In this document: one piece after another, positions 24,731-32,419 of the stretch
Layout: each line of letters opens with the position of its first letter
How positions within the stretch are numbered: position 1 is the stretch's first letter
NCBI GenBank assembly: GCA_964465065.1
Contig: CAYXHZ010000019.1
Coordinates: 1 to 52,140, forward strand
Reading direction: 5' to 3'
DNA length: 52,140 nucleotides
DNA from: CAYMND01 sp964465065
GTDB lineage: Bacteria > Acidobacteriota > Aminicenantia > UBA2199
Position numbers and translations under genes: made by a program
The notes under the pieces: generated by a model
What the model saw: the letters and a program-made list of their open reading frames with translations, nothing else
Databases searched by the model: none
Told to the model about the DNA's origin: nothing

Positions 24731-25684
24731 ATGCCCGATCACGGACCGATCCTGCTGCACCTGCTCTGTACGCCGATTGTTTTCCTGTCCATATTTCTGG
24801 CATACCGCCAGGCCAAACGATATCGGCACGCCTTTCTGATTCCATACTGCTATTATGTGGTTCTGGACGGTTTGGGATCGCTGGCCGACGTGATGTTCCG
24901 CATTTTGCCGGTACAGCTGAGCTTCAGCGGTCTGATTCCCGGTATGACTCCCTATCTCGCTCTCTTTCTGAACCTGTTCGCCACACCCATCCAGGCCCTG
25001 ATGATCTATTTCTTCATGGTTTCCACCGGAAAGCTGCTGAACCTGAGCTTCAGAAAGTGGCTGTTTCCCGCATTCTGGACCGTCTACATCGCCGTGTTCG
25101 CTTTCACCCTGATCGGTATCGTGCATTTCATATACGGAAAATCCCTGGTCGTGATCCAGATTCTGTTCTGGGTTACAGCCGCGACTTCCGTTTCCTGTCT
25201 GGTCGGCGTTCTCCTATTCGGTCTGAGAACGGTTTTTCACGAAAAAGATCCTGAAAAATTTCGGTTTTACCTCATTTATTCCCTGTCATATACCGCCTTT
25301 TTCATTTTTCAGTCTTCACTGCCCTTCGCCAGTTTCTATGGGGTATGGGTGACGATTCTGGTTTTCGGCACCCATTTGCCCGTGCTGACGTTCCTGCCCA
25401 GGTTTCTGGCCGGGTCGGCCGCGGCGGCTCCGCAGGCGGACAAGGTGCCGGGTGATGTCAGCCGCCTGTATCAGGACAAGGGGATATCCAAACGCGAGCA
25501 GGAGATCATCGCCTATATCGTCATCGGACTGTCCAACCGGGAAATCGAAGATAAGCTGTTCATTTCGCGGCGTACCGTCGAGAATCACGTTTACAACATC
25601 TACCGTAAACTGGGCGTTAAGAACCGGGTGCAGCTGATGGGGCTTGTCGAAGGCCAGCAGATCCGGACCAGTCTCGCCGAGTGA
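24731..25684 (+). CDS. Membrane-bound LuxR-family transcriptional regulator
   Basis: 317 residues. Seven hydrophobic helices (about 5-225) are followed by a linker and a C-terminal LuxR/GerE helix-turn-helix (about 250-310) with the signature LSNREIEDKLFISRRTVENH split as LSNREIEDKLFI and SRRTVENHVYNIYRKLGV. Such proteins may bind DNA from the membrane or be released; no protease site is evident. Divergent from the MarR operon. The start may be leaderless. Confidence 0.82.
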   Translation: MPDHGPILLHLLCTPIVFLSIFLAYRQAKRYRHAFLIPYCYYVVLDGLGSLADVMFRILPVQLSFSGLIPGMTPYLALFLNLFATPIQALMIYFFMVSTGKLLNLSFRKWLFPAFWTVYIAVFAFTLIGIVHFIYGKSLVVIQILFWVTAATSVSCLVGVLLFGLRTVFHEKDPEKFRFYLIYSLSYTAFFIFQSSLPFASFYGVWVTILVFGTHLPVLTFLPRFLAGSAAAAPQADKVPGDVSRLYQDKGISKREQEIIAYIVIGLSNREIEDKLFISRRTVENHVYNIYRKLGVKNRVQLMGLVEGQQIRTSLAE

Positions 25685-25784
25685 TCCAGACCTGCGTCCT
25701 GCTGCGGGCAGATCATGCGGACTGGATTCCTTTTCGCCCTTGTGCGATGATTTCATCATTATGATTGACTGCAGGAGGGACAGC

Positions 25785-26231
25785 ATGTTCAAAGAATTCA
25801 AGGAATTTGCGGCCCGGGGCAACGTGGTCGACATGGCCGTCGGTATCATCATCGGCGGTGCCTTCGGCACCATCGTCAAGAGTCTGGTGGCCGATGTGCT
25901 CATGCCCCCGCTCGGGCTGTTGCTCGGCGGAGTCGATTTTTCGAATTTCTTCTTCGTTCTCAAAGCCGGTGCCAATCCGGGGCCTTACGCCACATTGGCG
26001 GATGCCCAGGCGGCAGGTGCGGTGGCCATCGCCTACGGGGTGTTTCTCAACGCCGTCATCAGCTTTCTGATCGTGGCCTTCGCCGTATTCCTGCTGGTCA
26101 AGGGCATCAACCGGCTCAGAAGGGAAAAAGAGGCGCCGCCGGCCGATGCGACCGTCAAGGAATGCCCGCATTGCTGCTCGCAGGTGCCGGTCAAGGCGAC
26201 GCGCTGCCCGCACTGCACATCCCAGTTGTAA
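25785..26231 (+). CDS. mscL: Large-conductance mechanosensitive channel MscL with C-terminal zinc ribbon
   Basis: 148 residues. The N-terminal helix MFKEFKEFAARGNVVDMAVG and the first pore helix GIIIGGAFGTIVKSLV are textbook MscL; the second helix is near 84-107. After the cytoplasmic helix there are two CPHC motifs (CPHC at about 127-130 and again near 141-144), a zinc-ribbon extension not found in the 136-residue E. coli protein. The start at 25785 has an AGGAGGG site. The channel releases solutes under hypo-osmotic stress; the ribbon's role is unknown. Confidence 0.92.
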   Translation: MFKEFKEFAARGNVVDMAVGIIIGGAFGTIVKSLVADVLMPPLGLLLGGVDFSNFFFVLKAGANPGPYATLADAQAAGAVAIAYGVFLNAVISFLIVAFAVFLLVKGINRLRREKEAPPADATVKECPHCCSQVPVKATRCPHCTSQL

Positions 26232-26233
26232 AA

Positions 26234-26262
26234 AAAAGGCGATCCGAACCGGATCGCCTTTT
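26234..26262. terminator. Bidirectional intrinsic terminator
   Basis: Stem of 13 pairs (26234-26246 with 26250-26262) around a three-base loop; the GC core is GGCGATCCG/CGGATCGCC. Its A-run and T-run flanks let it stop both mscL (four T) and the convergent buk-ptb transcript (seven T on the minus strand). Confidence 0.88.
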
Positions 26263-26279
26263 CAAACCGAGTACTTGGC

Positions 26280-27185
26280 TCAGGCCATTGCCGCGGCCAG
26301 AACGATCGAATAATACTTGGAATCGTCGTCGTCGGCACGGGAAGTCAGCACGGCCGGGAAGGGGGCGCCGGTGACTACGCCGGCCAGCATGCCCTTACCC
26401 AGGATGGTGGTGCTCTTGTAAAAGACGTTTCCGGTGTCGATATTGGGGAAAATCAGCACGTCGGCCTGACCTTCGACGGAGGATTTGAGACCTTTGATCT
26501 GGCAGGCACGCGGTGACAGGGCCACATCCAGGGCCAAGGGTCCGTCGACGACGGCGCCCTTGATCTGCTTGCGCTCGGCCATCTTGGCGATGATGGCGGC
26601 GTCGATGGTCGAGGGCATCTTGTCGCTGACCTTCTCGTTGGCGGTGACGATGGCCACCTTGGGATTCTCGATGCCCAGTTTTTTGCAGATGGCCACGTTG
26701 TAATTGATCATCTGAATCTTCTGGTCGAGGTCCGGCTGGGGGATCATCGCCACATCGGAAACGATCAGCAGCTTTTCGTAGGTGGGAACTTCAATGACGG
26801 CGGTATGGGAGAGGACCTGTCCCTTCTTGACCAGTTCGAGTTCCTTGTTGAGGATGGCTTTCAGAAAGTAGGGCGTGGAGATCAGACCTTTCATCAGCAA
26901 CTGCGCCTTGCCGTCGACGATCTGACGTACGGCAACCGCACCGCTCTTGACCTCGTTGGGCTCATGGATGAGGGTGAATTTCTCCACCGGGATCTTGAGC
27001 TCCTGACATTTCTGGCGGATAACCGCCTCGTCGCCGACCAGGATGGCGTTGACGATGTTTTCGCTGACGGCACGGTGCACGGCCAGCAGGGTATCTTCGT
27101 CCTGGGCGTAGGCCACGGACATGGTCGGAGTGGTTTTGGCTTTGACCAGCTGCTCCATTTCCTTGAGAGTTCTTATCGGATTCAT
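26280..27185 (-). CDS. ptb: Phosphate butyryltransferase (phosphotransbutyrylase)
   Basis: 301 residues of the phosphate acetyl/butyryltransferase family; interconverts butyryl-CoA (or branched acyl-CoA) and acyl phosphate. Family landmarks include the N-terminal LLAVHRAVSEN region, LLMKGLISTPYFLKAIL, DVAMIPQPDL and the C-terminal ADVLIFPNIDTGNVFYK. Length matches Ptb rather than longer Pta enzymes. It starts inside the stop of buk (4-base overlap) with an AGGAGG site, making a two-gene operon that gives ATP by substrate-level phosphorylation. Confidence 0.88.
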   Translation of the reverse strand: MNPIRTLKEMEQLVKAKTTPTMSVAYAQDEDTLLAVHRAVSENIVNAILVGDEAVIRQKCQELKIPVEKFTLIHEPNEVKSGAVAVRQIVDGKAQLLMKGLISTPYFLKAILNKELELVKKGQVLSHTAVIEVPTYEKLLIVSDVAMIPQPDLDQKIQMINYNVAICKKLGIENPKVAIVTANEKVSDKMPSTIDAAIIAKMAERKQIKGAVVDGPLALDVALSPRACQIKGLKSSVEGQADVLIFPNIDTGNVFYKSTTILGKGMLAGVVTGAPFPAVLTSRADDDDSKYYSIVLAAAMA

Positions 27186-28276
27186 GAATTTACCTCCTGT
27201 GGCTGCCAGGTTTTGGCGGTTTCTTCTCCATTGAGGACACGCAAGGCACCCTTGGCCAGGGCGCTCATTTCATCCTCTCCGGGGTAAACCAGAAAGGGGG
27301 CAATGAAGGAGGTCCGCTCTTTGATCAGAGCCACGAAATCCGTATTATACGCGATTCCGCCGGTGATTACCACTGCATCGACCTTTCCGCTCAACGCGAC
27401 GGCCATGGCGCCGATCTCCTTGGCGATGGTGTAGGCCATGGCCTGGTAGATCAGTAGGGCGTGGCTGTCGCCGTTTTGGATGCGCCGGACAGTTTCGCGG
27501 ACATCGTTGCTGCCCAGATGGGCCACCATGCCCCCCTGACCGGTGATCATTTTCTTGAGCTGTTCGCGCGGGTAACGTCCGGACAAGGCCAGTTCAACCA
27601 GGCCCCAGCTGGGAATGGATCCGGCCCGTTCGGGGGTGATGGGACCGTCGCCGTTGAGGGCGTTGTTGACGTCGATGACCCGGCCGCTCTGATGGGCTCC
27701 GACGGATATGCCTCCGCCGAGATGGGCGACGATCAGCCGGCATTCGTTGTAGGGTTTTCCCAGGCTCTTGGCCGCTTCCCGGGCGATCACCTTCTGGTTG
27801 AGGGCGTGAAAGATGCTGATGCGTTTGATTTCAGGGATGCCGGTGATCCGGGCCACATCGTCGAGTTCGTCGACCACCACCGGGTCCACGATGAAGGCCG
27901 GAATCCCTCCGGCGGCGGCCACGTCTCGGGCCAGCAGGGCGCCGAGGTTGGAGGCATGTTCGAGAATGTTGAGCTGCAGGTAGTCGATCATGGCCTGGCT
28001 GACGTGGTAGGTGCCGGACGGCATTGGGGTCAGCAGACCGCCGCGACCGACGACGGCGGCCAGATCCTGCGCTTTGAGATTGTTTTTGGTCAGGAATTCG
28101 AAGACCAGGGCGCTGCGGAAGGGACTCTGATCCGTCACCTTCTTGTATTGCGCCAGGTCCTGGCTGCTGTGGGACAGGTTTTCCTGGGCTATTCGCTCTT
28201 CAGCGCGGAAAACGGCCAGTTTGGTGGATGTGGAACCGGGGTTGATCGTCAATATGATGGGGCTGTTGTTACTCAT
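27182..28276 (-). CDS. buk: Butyrate kinase
   Basis: 364-residue acetokinase-superfamily enzyme (ASKHA fold) converting acyl phosphate and ADP to the acid and ATP. Visible motifs: the phosphate-1 loop ILTINPGSTSTKLAVF at the N-terminus, HLGGGISVGAH (about residues 184-194) and the C-terminal adenosine loop VVITGGIAYN. Family members act on butyrate or branched-chain acids. Gene order buk then ptb is the reverse of the clostridial ptb-buk order. The start has only a weak ribosome site. Confidence 0.9.
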   Translation of the reverse strand: MSNNSPIILTINPGSTSTKLAVFRAEERIAQENLSHSSQDLAQYKKVTDQSPFRSALVFEFLTKNNLKAQDLAAVVGRGGLLTPMPSGTYHVSQAMIDYLQLNILEHASNLGALLARDVAAAGGIPAFIVDPVVVDELDDVARITGIPEIKRISIFHALNQKVIAREAAKSLGKPYNECRLIVAHLGGGISVGAHQSGRVIDVNNALNGDGPITPERAGSIPSWGLVELALSGRYPREQLKKMITGQGGMVAHLGSNDVRETVRRIQNGDSHALLIYQAMAYTIAKEIGAMAVALSGKVDAVVITGGIAYNTDFVALIKERTSFIAPFLVYPGEDEMSALAKGALRVLNGEETAKTWQPQEVNS

Positions 28277-28378
28277 CGGACATATTTACCTGAAAACAGG
28301 CCTTTTTTCAAGAACTGACGGCCGCGATTACATTCATTTTTCGGTTATTGAAAAAGAATCAGTCGAATTTTGTACGGT

Positions 28379-29116
28379 TTAAAAAGAGAGGGTGAGGGCG
28401 GTCACCAGAGTCAGGTCGTTGTTTTTGACCGTTTCGTCCTGGGTTTGGCTGCTGTAGCGCTCGCGGATTTTCAGGGTCAGCCAGACAGGGCGTTTCATGA
28501 GCACCGACAGGCTGGATTGCAACTCGAGACGGTAGTCCCGGATCGGATCGAGCAGGTTGGGGATCAGTTGGCAGTTCAGCTTGAAGGCGGCCGTTTCGGA
28601 TAAGGAACATTCGTTGGCCAGACCCAGGGCCAGGCGGGTACTCTTGCGGTCCTCGGTTTCTCCGATTCCGCGCAGGTATTCGCCGCGGATGGAGGCGCTC
28701 AGGTCGGTTTTGCTGCGGTCGGATTGATTGAGTTTGTAGAGGACGCCCAGGTCCAGGTTGGTTCGCGATCCGATCTGGGCCACCCGGTCGTATTCGATGC
28801 CCAGGTTTCCGGACAGGTTGAGACGTTTGTTGAGCGAATGCAGGACGGAGTGGTCCCAGGAGCCGTTGTTGACTTCGGTACTGCCGTTGCTGTGACCGTA
28901 GAATACTTCCAGTTTGCTTTTATAACCGAATGCGCTCTTGTTGTAGATGAAGTTGTAACCGCCGTTGATGACGGTCTGGCTGGAGTTGCCGCTGCTCAGG
29001 GTGATGCCGCCGCTGACGTCGAAAGCCAGGCTGTCTTTGCCCGGCGGAGTCGCGTTGGAGGCGCCGACGAGGGCCGGCCACAGGATCAGCCAGATCACCA
29101 GCCCTCGTTTCGCCAT
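28379..29116 (-). CDS. DUF481 outer-membrane protein
   Basis: 245 residues with a signal peptide (about 1-20) and the alternating-strand pattern of a DUF481 (YdiY-like) barrel: SGGITLSSGNSSQTVINGG near the start, then repeated strands ending each with aromatic residues, and a final strand ending in Phe (LTLVTALTLSF), the signal for outer-membrane assembly. It begins 12 bases after the pseudokinase gene stop, so the two are likely cotranscribed. Function unknown. Confidence 0.75.
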   Translation of the reverse strand: MAKRGLVIWLILWPALVGASNATPPGKDSLAFDVSGGITLSSGNSSQTVINGGYNFIYNKSAFGYKSKLEVFYGHSNGSTEVNNGSWDHSVLHSLNKRLNLSGNLGIEYDRVAQIGSRTNLDLGVLYKLNQSDRSKTDLSASIRGEYLRGIGETEDRKSTRLALGLANECSLSETAAFKLNCQLIPNLLDPIRDYRLELQSSLSVLMKRPVWLTLKIRERYSSQTQDETVKNNDLTLVTALTLSF

Positions 29117-29128
29117 GATTCACCCGAT

Positions 29129-30970
29129 TCAGAAGTTCAGGTCTATGTTCTGGGTGTACCAGACTTTGACCGGCACGTTTTTCTTTTTGGCCGGGTCGAA
29201 TTTCCAGGTGCCCAGTGTCGAAGATATTTCCATCTTCAGCATCGGGTCCATCTCCTTGGGCAGCACCTCCTGTTTGGAGATGCGGCCTTTTTCGTCGATC
29301 AAGAGGCGGATGGTGATGGTGATCTTCTGCCCCTTGAGCTTTTTGCGTATATCCGAACTGAATTTCTGCGGATCTTCACCGGATATCCGTTTCGGGTGAA
29401 CGTCCACTTCCGAAAGGTCCAGCAACTCGCCGACCTGGGGGATACGGTTGCGTCTTTCCTCTTCGAGCCGGGCCGCTTCTTCCTTTTTGCGCTGTTCTTC
29501 GGCTTCGGCCGCTTTGCGGTCTTCCTCCAGTTTTTTCAACGCTTCTTCCTGCGCCTGTTTTTGCTGCAGGCTCTCGGCTTCCTTTTTCTGCGTTTCCAGC
29601 AGTTTGTCGGCTTCTTCCTTGCGGCGCTTGTCCAGTTCTTCCTGCTTCTTGCGCAATTCGGCCAATTGATCGTCCTTTTTTTTCTGCTCTTCAGCGGTCT
29701 CGGCGTTCTTGGCCATCAGGTCCATCATCTGCGACTGCACGGCTTCCTGATCCTTTTTCATCAATTCGATCTGTCGCTGGGATTCCAACCGCTGCTCTTC
29801 CAGGGCTTTCTTGGCGGCCTCCGCAGCCGATTTGCTCTGCATGACCATGATGATGACGACGACCAGGACGACGAGCGCCGCCGAGGCGATGCCGATCCAC
29901 AGACCTTTGGGAGATTTTTGTTTTTCGTCCAGGCCGGTCAGGATATCCTCGACCAGATGTTTGGAATCGGCTCCGGACATCACCGGTTCCGGTTTCTTCT
30001 CTTCGGGAATCTCGTAGCTCAATTCCTGGGTGTAGCGTTTGCCCATGGCTTCGTCTTCTTCCATGTAAACGGAGTTGATGAAGTATGCCAGGTTGAAGGT
30101 CACCGAGGACAGTTCCTCGATATGGAAGTAGCGGGAGATGAAATCCTTGAACTCTTTGATGTTGCCGAAACGTTGCGCCGGATCGGGGTTGAGCGTTTTT
30201 TTGAAAAAGGTGATGATGCTGGTCAGGAAATCCTTGTCGGTGGTCGGCACGTAGGAGCTGAAGCTGATGTTGGCGAATTTGGTTTCGAAGTCCTCGCCTT
30301 CGGTGTACGAGAAGTAATTGCCGGTGAGCATTTTATAAACTAGAAAGCCCAGGTGATAGATATCCGACTGGGCGCTCAGCTTTTCACGCTTGATGAATTC
30401 GGGGGTCAGCAGGGTGCCGTACTTCCGGGAGAGCGCATCGTAGAGATTGTCGTTGTAATTGAGGTAGGCGGCGATGCCGTAGTTTTTCAGGTAAATTTTG
30501 CCGTCACCGTCGACCAGAATGTTGTCTGGAGTCAAGAAGCCATGAAAGGAACGTTGACCGCTGACGACGATGGAGGAACCCATGTCGACCAGTTCGGCGA
30601 TCGAGATGGCGATCGACATGGCCAGATCGAAGTTGATGGGGATGTCCTTCTCCTTGGCGTCGTTCATCACCTTCTCGAAACTTTTTGCCTTGAGCAGCGG
30701 ATATTCGAGGTACGGGGTCTTGTTGTCCTGATCGATGATGTTGGGGGAGTGCAGATAGGGGATATTGGATTTCTTGACACCTTCCAGCAGGATTTTGATG
30801 CGGTTCCAGGTGTTGCCATCATCCAGGAAATAGGGATGGATCCGGCTGATGACGGCATGGCTCTTCACCTTGCGGTCGACGGTTTTGCCAGCCCGGAAAT
30901 TCTCGCCGATAAAGTCGCTTTCCAGTTGTTCGAACAGAACATAGTCCAAAAATTTTTCGTACTGTTTCAT
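29129..30970 (-). CDS. Membrane pseudokinase fused to a TonB-like C-terminal domain
   Basis: 613 residues. The N-terminal part (about 30-285) has the protein kinase fold, including SDIYHLGFLVYKMLTG from the C-lobe. The catalytic loop reads HGFLTPDN instead of HRDLKPEN, and the DFG motif is KNYG, so both key aspartates are absent and phosphotransfer is unlikely. A single membrane helix (about 357-378) separates it from a long Glu/Lys/Gln-rich coiled coil (about 383-510) and a C-terminal domain ending STLGTWKFDPAKKKNVPVKV, which follows the TonB C-terminal pattern. The cytoplasmic pseudokinase would thus be tied to a periplasmic arm. The ATG at 30970 has a GAGG seven bases upstream. Confidence 0.78.
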   Translation of the reverse strand: MKQYEKFLDYVLFEQLESDFIGENFRAGKTVDRKVKSHAVISRIHPYFLDDGNTWNRIKILLEGVKKSNIPYLHSPNIIDQDNKTPYLEYPLLKAKSFEKVMNDAKEKDIPINFDLAMSIAISIAELVDMGSSIVVSGQRSFHGFLTPDNILVDGDGKIYLKNYGIAAYLNYNDNLYDALSRKYGTLLTPEFIKREKLSAQSDIYHLGFLVYKMLTGNYFSYTEGEDFETKFANISFSSYVPTTDKDFLTSIITFFKKTLNPDPAQRFGNIKEFKDFISRYFHIEELSSVTFNLAYFINSVYMEEDEAMGKRYTQELSYEIPEEKKPEPVMSGADSKHLVEDILTGLDEKQKSPKGLWIGIASAALVVLVVVIIMVMQSKSAAEAAKKALEEQRLESQRQIELMKKDQEAVQSQMMDLMAKNAETAEEQKKKDDQLAELRKKQEELDKRRKEEADKLLETQKKEAESLQQKQAQEEALKKLEEDRKAAEAEEQRKKEEAARLEEERRNRIPQVGELLDLSEVDVHPKRISGEDPQKFSSDIRKKLKGQKITITIRLLIDEKGRISKQEVLPKEMDPMLKMEISSTLGTWKFDPAKKKNVPVKVWYTQNIDLNF

Positions 30971-31099
30971 CACTTCACCTCGCTATCGCAATAAGGGATT
31001 ATAACAAAAAAAAAAATGAAAAGAATAGTGTCCAGGCCTGCCGGATTATAAAAAGATATATTTTCCCGGGCCAGGGCAGACAATTCGATCGCTTACGGG

Positions 31100-32419
31100 T
31101 CAGCCGTAGCGTTCCTTGATCAGGTTGACCATCTGGGCGTTGTCGGCATGTCCGGTTTTCTGGGCGGTTATTTTGGCCCGGATCGGCCGGCCGAGCAGGT
31201 AAAAATCGCCGATGATGTCCAGAATTTTATGCCGGGCCAGTTCTTCGGGGAAGCGCAACTCGGTGTTGATGACCTTGAGATCGTTGTCGATCCAGATAAA
31301 GTTGTGCAGGCGTCCGCCCTCGCCGAGGCCGAGTTCCGTCAGCCGGCTCATTTCCTCGACGAAACCGTAGGTCCGTGCCGGGGCGATCTCCCTCTCGAAG
31401 TCTTCGAAGGAGTTCATGACGAAATGATAGGTCGATCGTCCCAGCGGTTCCGGATAGATGGTTGTGTAACTGACCGAAAAGGTATCGCTGGGTTCGATGC
31501 GCATGAATTTTCCGTCCGGGCTCTGTTTGCCGAGCTGGATCGGCTCTTCGATGACGATTTCCGGGATGATCTCGTCTTGCTGGACGACACCGCATTCGCG
31601 GATGAACTCGCAGAACTTGGCCGCCGAACCGTCGGCGACCGGCACTTCCCGGGATATCTTGATCGCCAGGTTGGTGATTCCGGCGGCGTGCAGGCTGGCC
31701 ATGATGTGCTCGATGGTCTTGGCTTCCAGGCGGTCCTTGCGGATCGATGTCGAGTAACTGGTCGAATCCAGGTACTCGACCCGGGCCGGTATGTAGCCCG
31801 GCTCGGAGATGTTTTCGAAGCGGATACCCTTGTTGGCCGGCAGGGGGTTGAGCACCAGACCGGTCTTCTCGCCGGTATGCAGCCCGATTCCCTTTAGAAT
31901 GGCGCTCTTGCCGATGGTCGCCTGTTTGCGGACGTAATCGGATCCGGTGGCGGCATACTCGATGTGCCCGGTGCTCTCCCGCTTCTGGGAAGACTTGGCC
32001 TCGTTGTCCATCTGCTGTTCGACGATCTGCCTCAGCCGTTGGTTTTCCGCCAGCACGCCGCGGTACAGCAGGGCGCGATTGAGCACGATCAGCACTTTCT
32101 CCAGGCTGAGGGGTTTCTCGAGAAAATCGTAGGCCCCAAGGCGGAGGGCTCTGACGGCGGCGTTGATGTTGCCGTGGCCGGAGATCATGATGATCGTCTG
32201 CATGGGGTCGATCTCCAGCATGCGCCGCATGGTTTCCAGACCGTCGATGCCGGGCAGCCAGATGTCGAGCAGGATCAGTTCGGGGCGGACGTTCTGCATC
32301 TTTTCGATGCCCTCTTCGCCGGTCGAAGCCAGAAAAACGGAGAACCCTTCGTCTTTGAGCACGGAAGACAGGGAAACCTGGATGTTTTTTTCGTCGTCGA
32401 CGATCAGCACTTTATTCAT
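31100..32419 (-). CDS. lpxC: NtrX-type receiver domain fused to LpxC deacetylase
   Basis: 439 residues. Residues 1-125 form a receiver of the NtrX type (VDDEK, acceptor Asp52 in LLDIWLPGIDG, SGHG, EKPLS). After a helical linker, residues 163-439 are LpxC, the zinc deacetylase that commits UDP-acyl-GlcNAc to lipid A. The catalytic set is complete: Glu237-His238, His397, Asp401 and His424, with E. coli LpxC spacing (4 and 23 residues between the last three). The ATG at 32419 overlaps the stop of the Clp-like gene (ATGA). The AAA+ and Fis domains normal for NtrX are replaced by the enzyme, suggesting phosphorylation controls deacetylase activity or stability. Confidence 0.92.
   Translation of the reverse strand: MNKVLIVDDEKNIQVSLSSVLKDEGFSVFLASTGEEGIEKMQNVRPELILLDIWLPGIDGLETMRRMLEIDPMQTIIMISGHGNINAAVRALRLGAYDFLEKPLSLEKVLIVLNRALLYRGVLAENQRLRQIVEQQMDNEAKSSQKRESTGHIEYAATGSDYVRKQATIGKSAILKGIGLHTGEKTGLVLNPLPANKGIRFENISEPGYIPARVEYLDSTSYSTSIRKDRLEAKTIEHIMASLHAAGITNLAIKISREVPVADGSAAKFCEFIRECGVVQQDEIIPEIVIEEPIQLGKQSPDGKFMRIEPSDTFSVSYTTIYPEPLGRSTYHFVMNSFEDFEREIAPARTYGFVEEMSRLTELGLGEGGRLHNFIWIDNDLKVINTELRFPEELARHKILDIIGDFYLLGRPIRAKITAQKTGHADNAQMVNLIKERYG

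Noticed and set aside
28277..28378. CCTG-AAAA-CAGG hairpin with T run as a terminator
   Set aside because: The T run is on the plus strand, where no gene is transcribed toward it; the stem is only four pairs.
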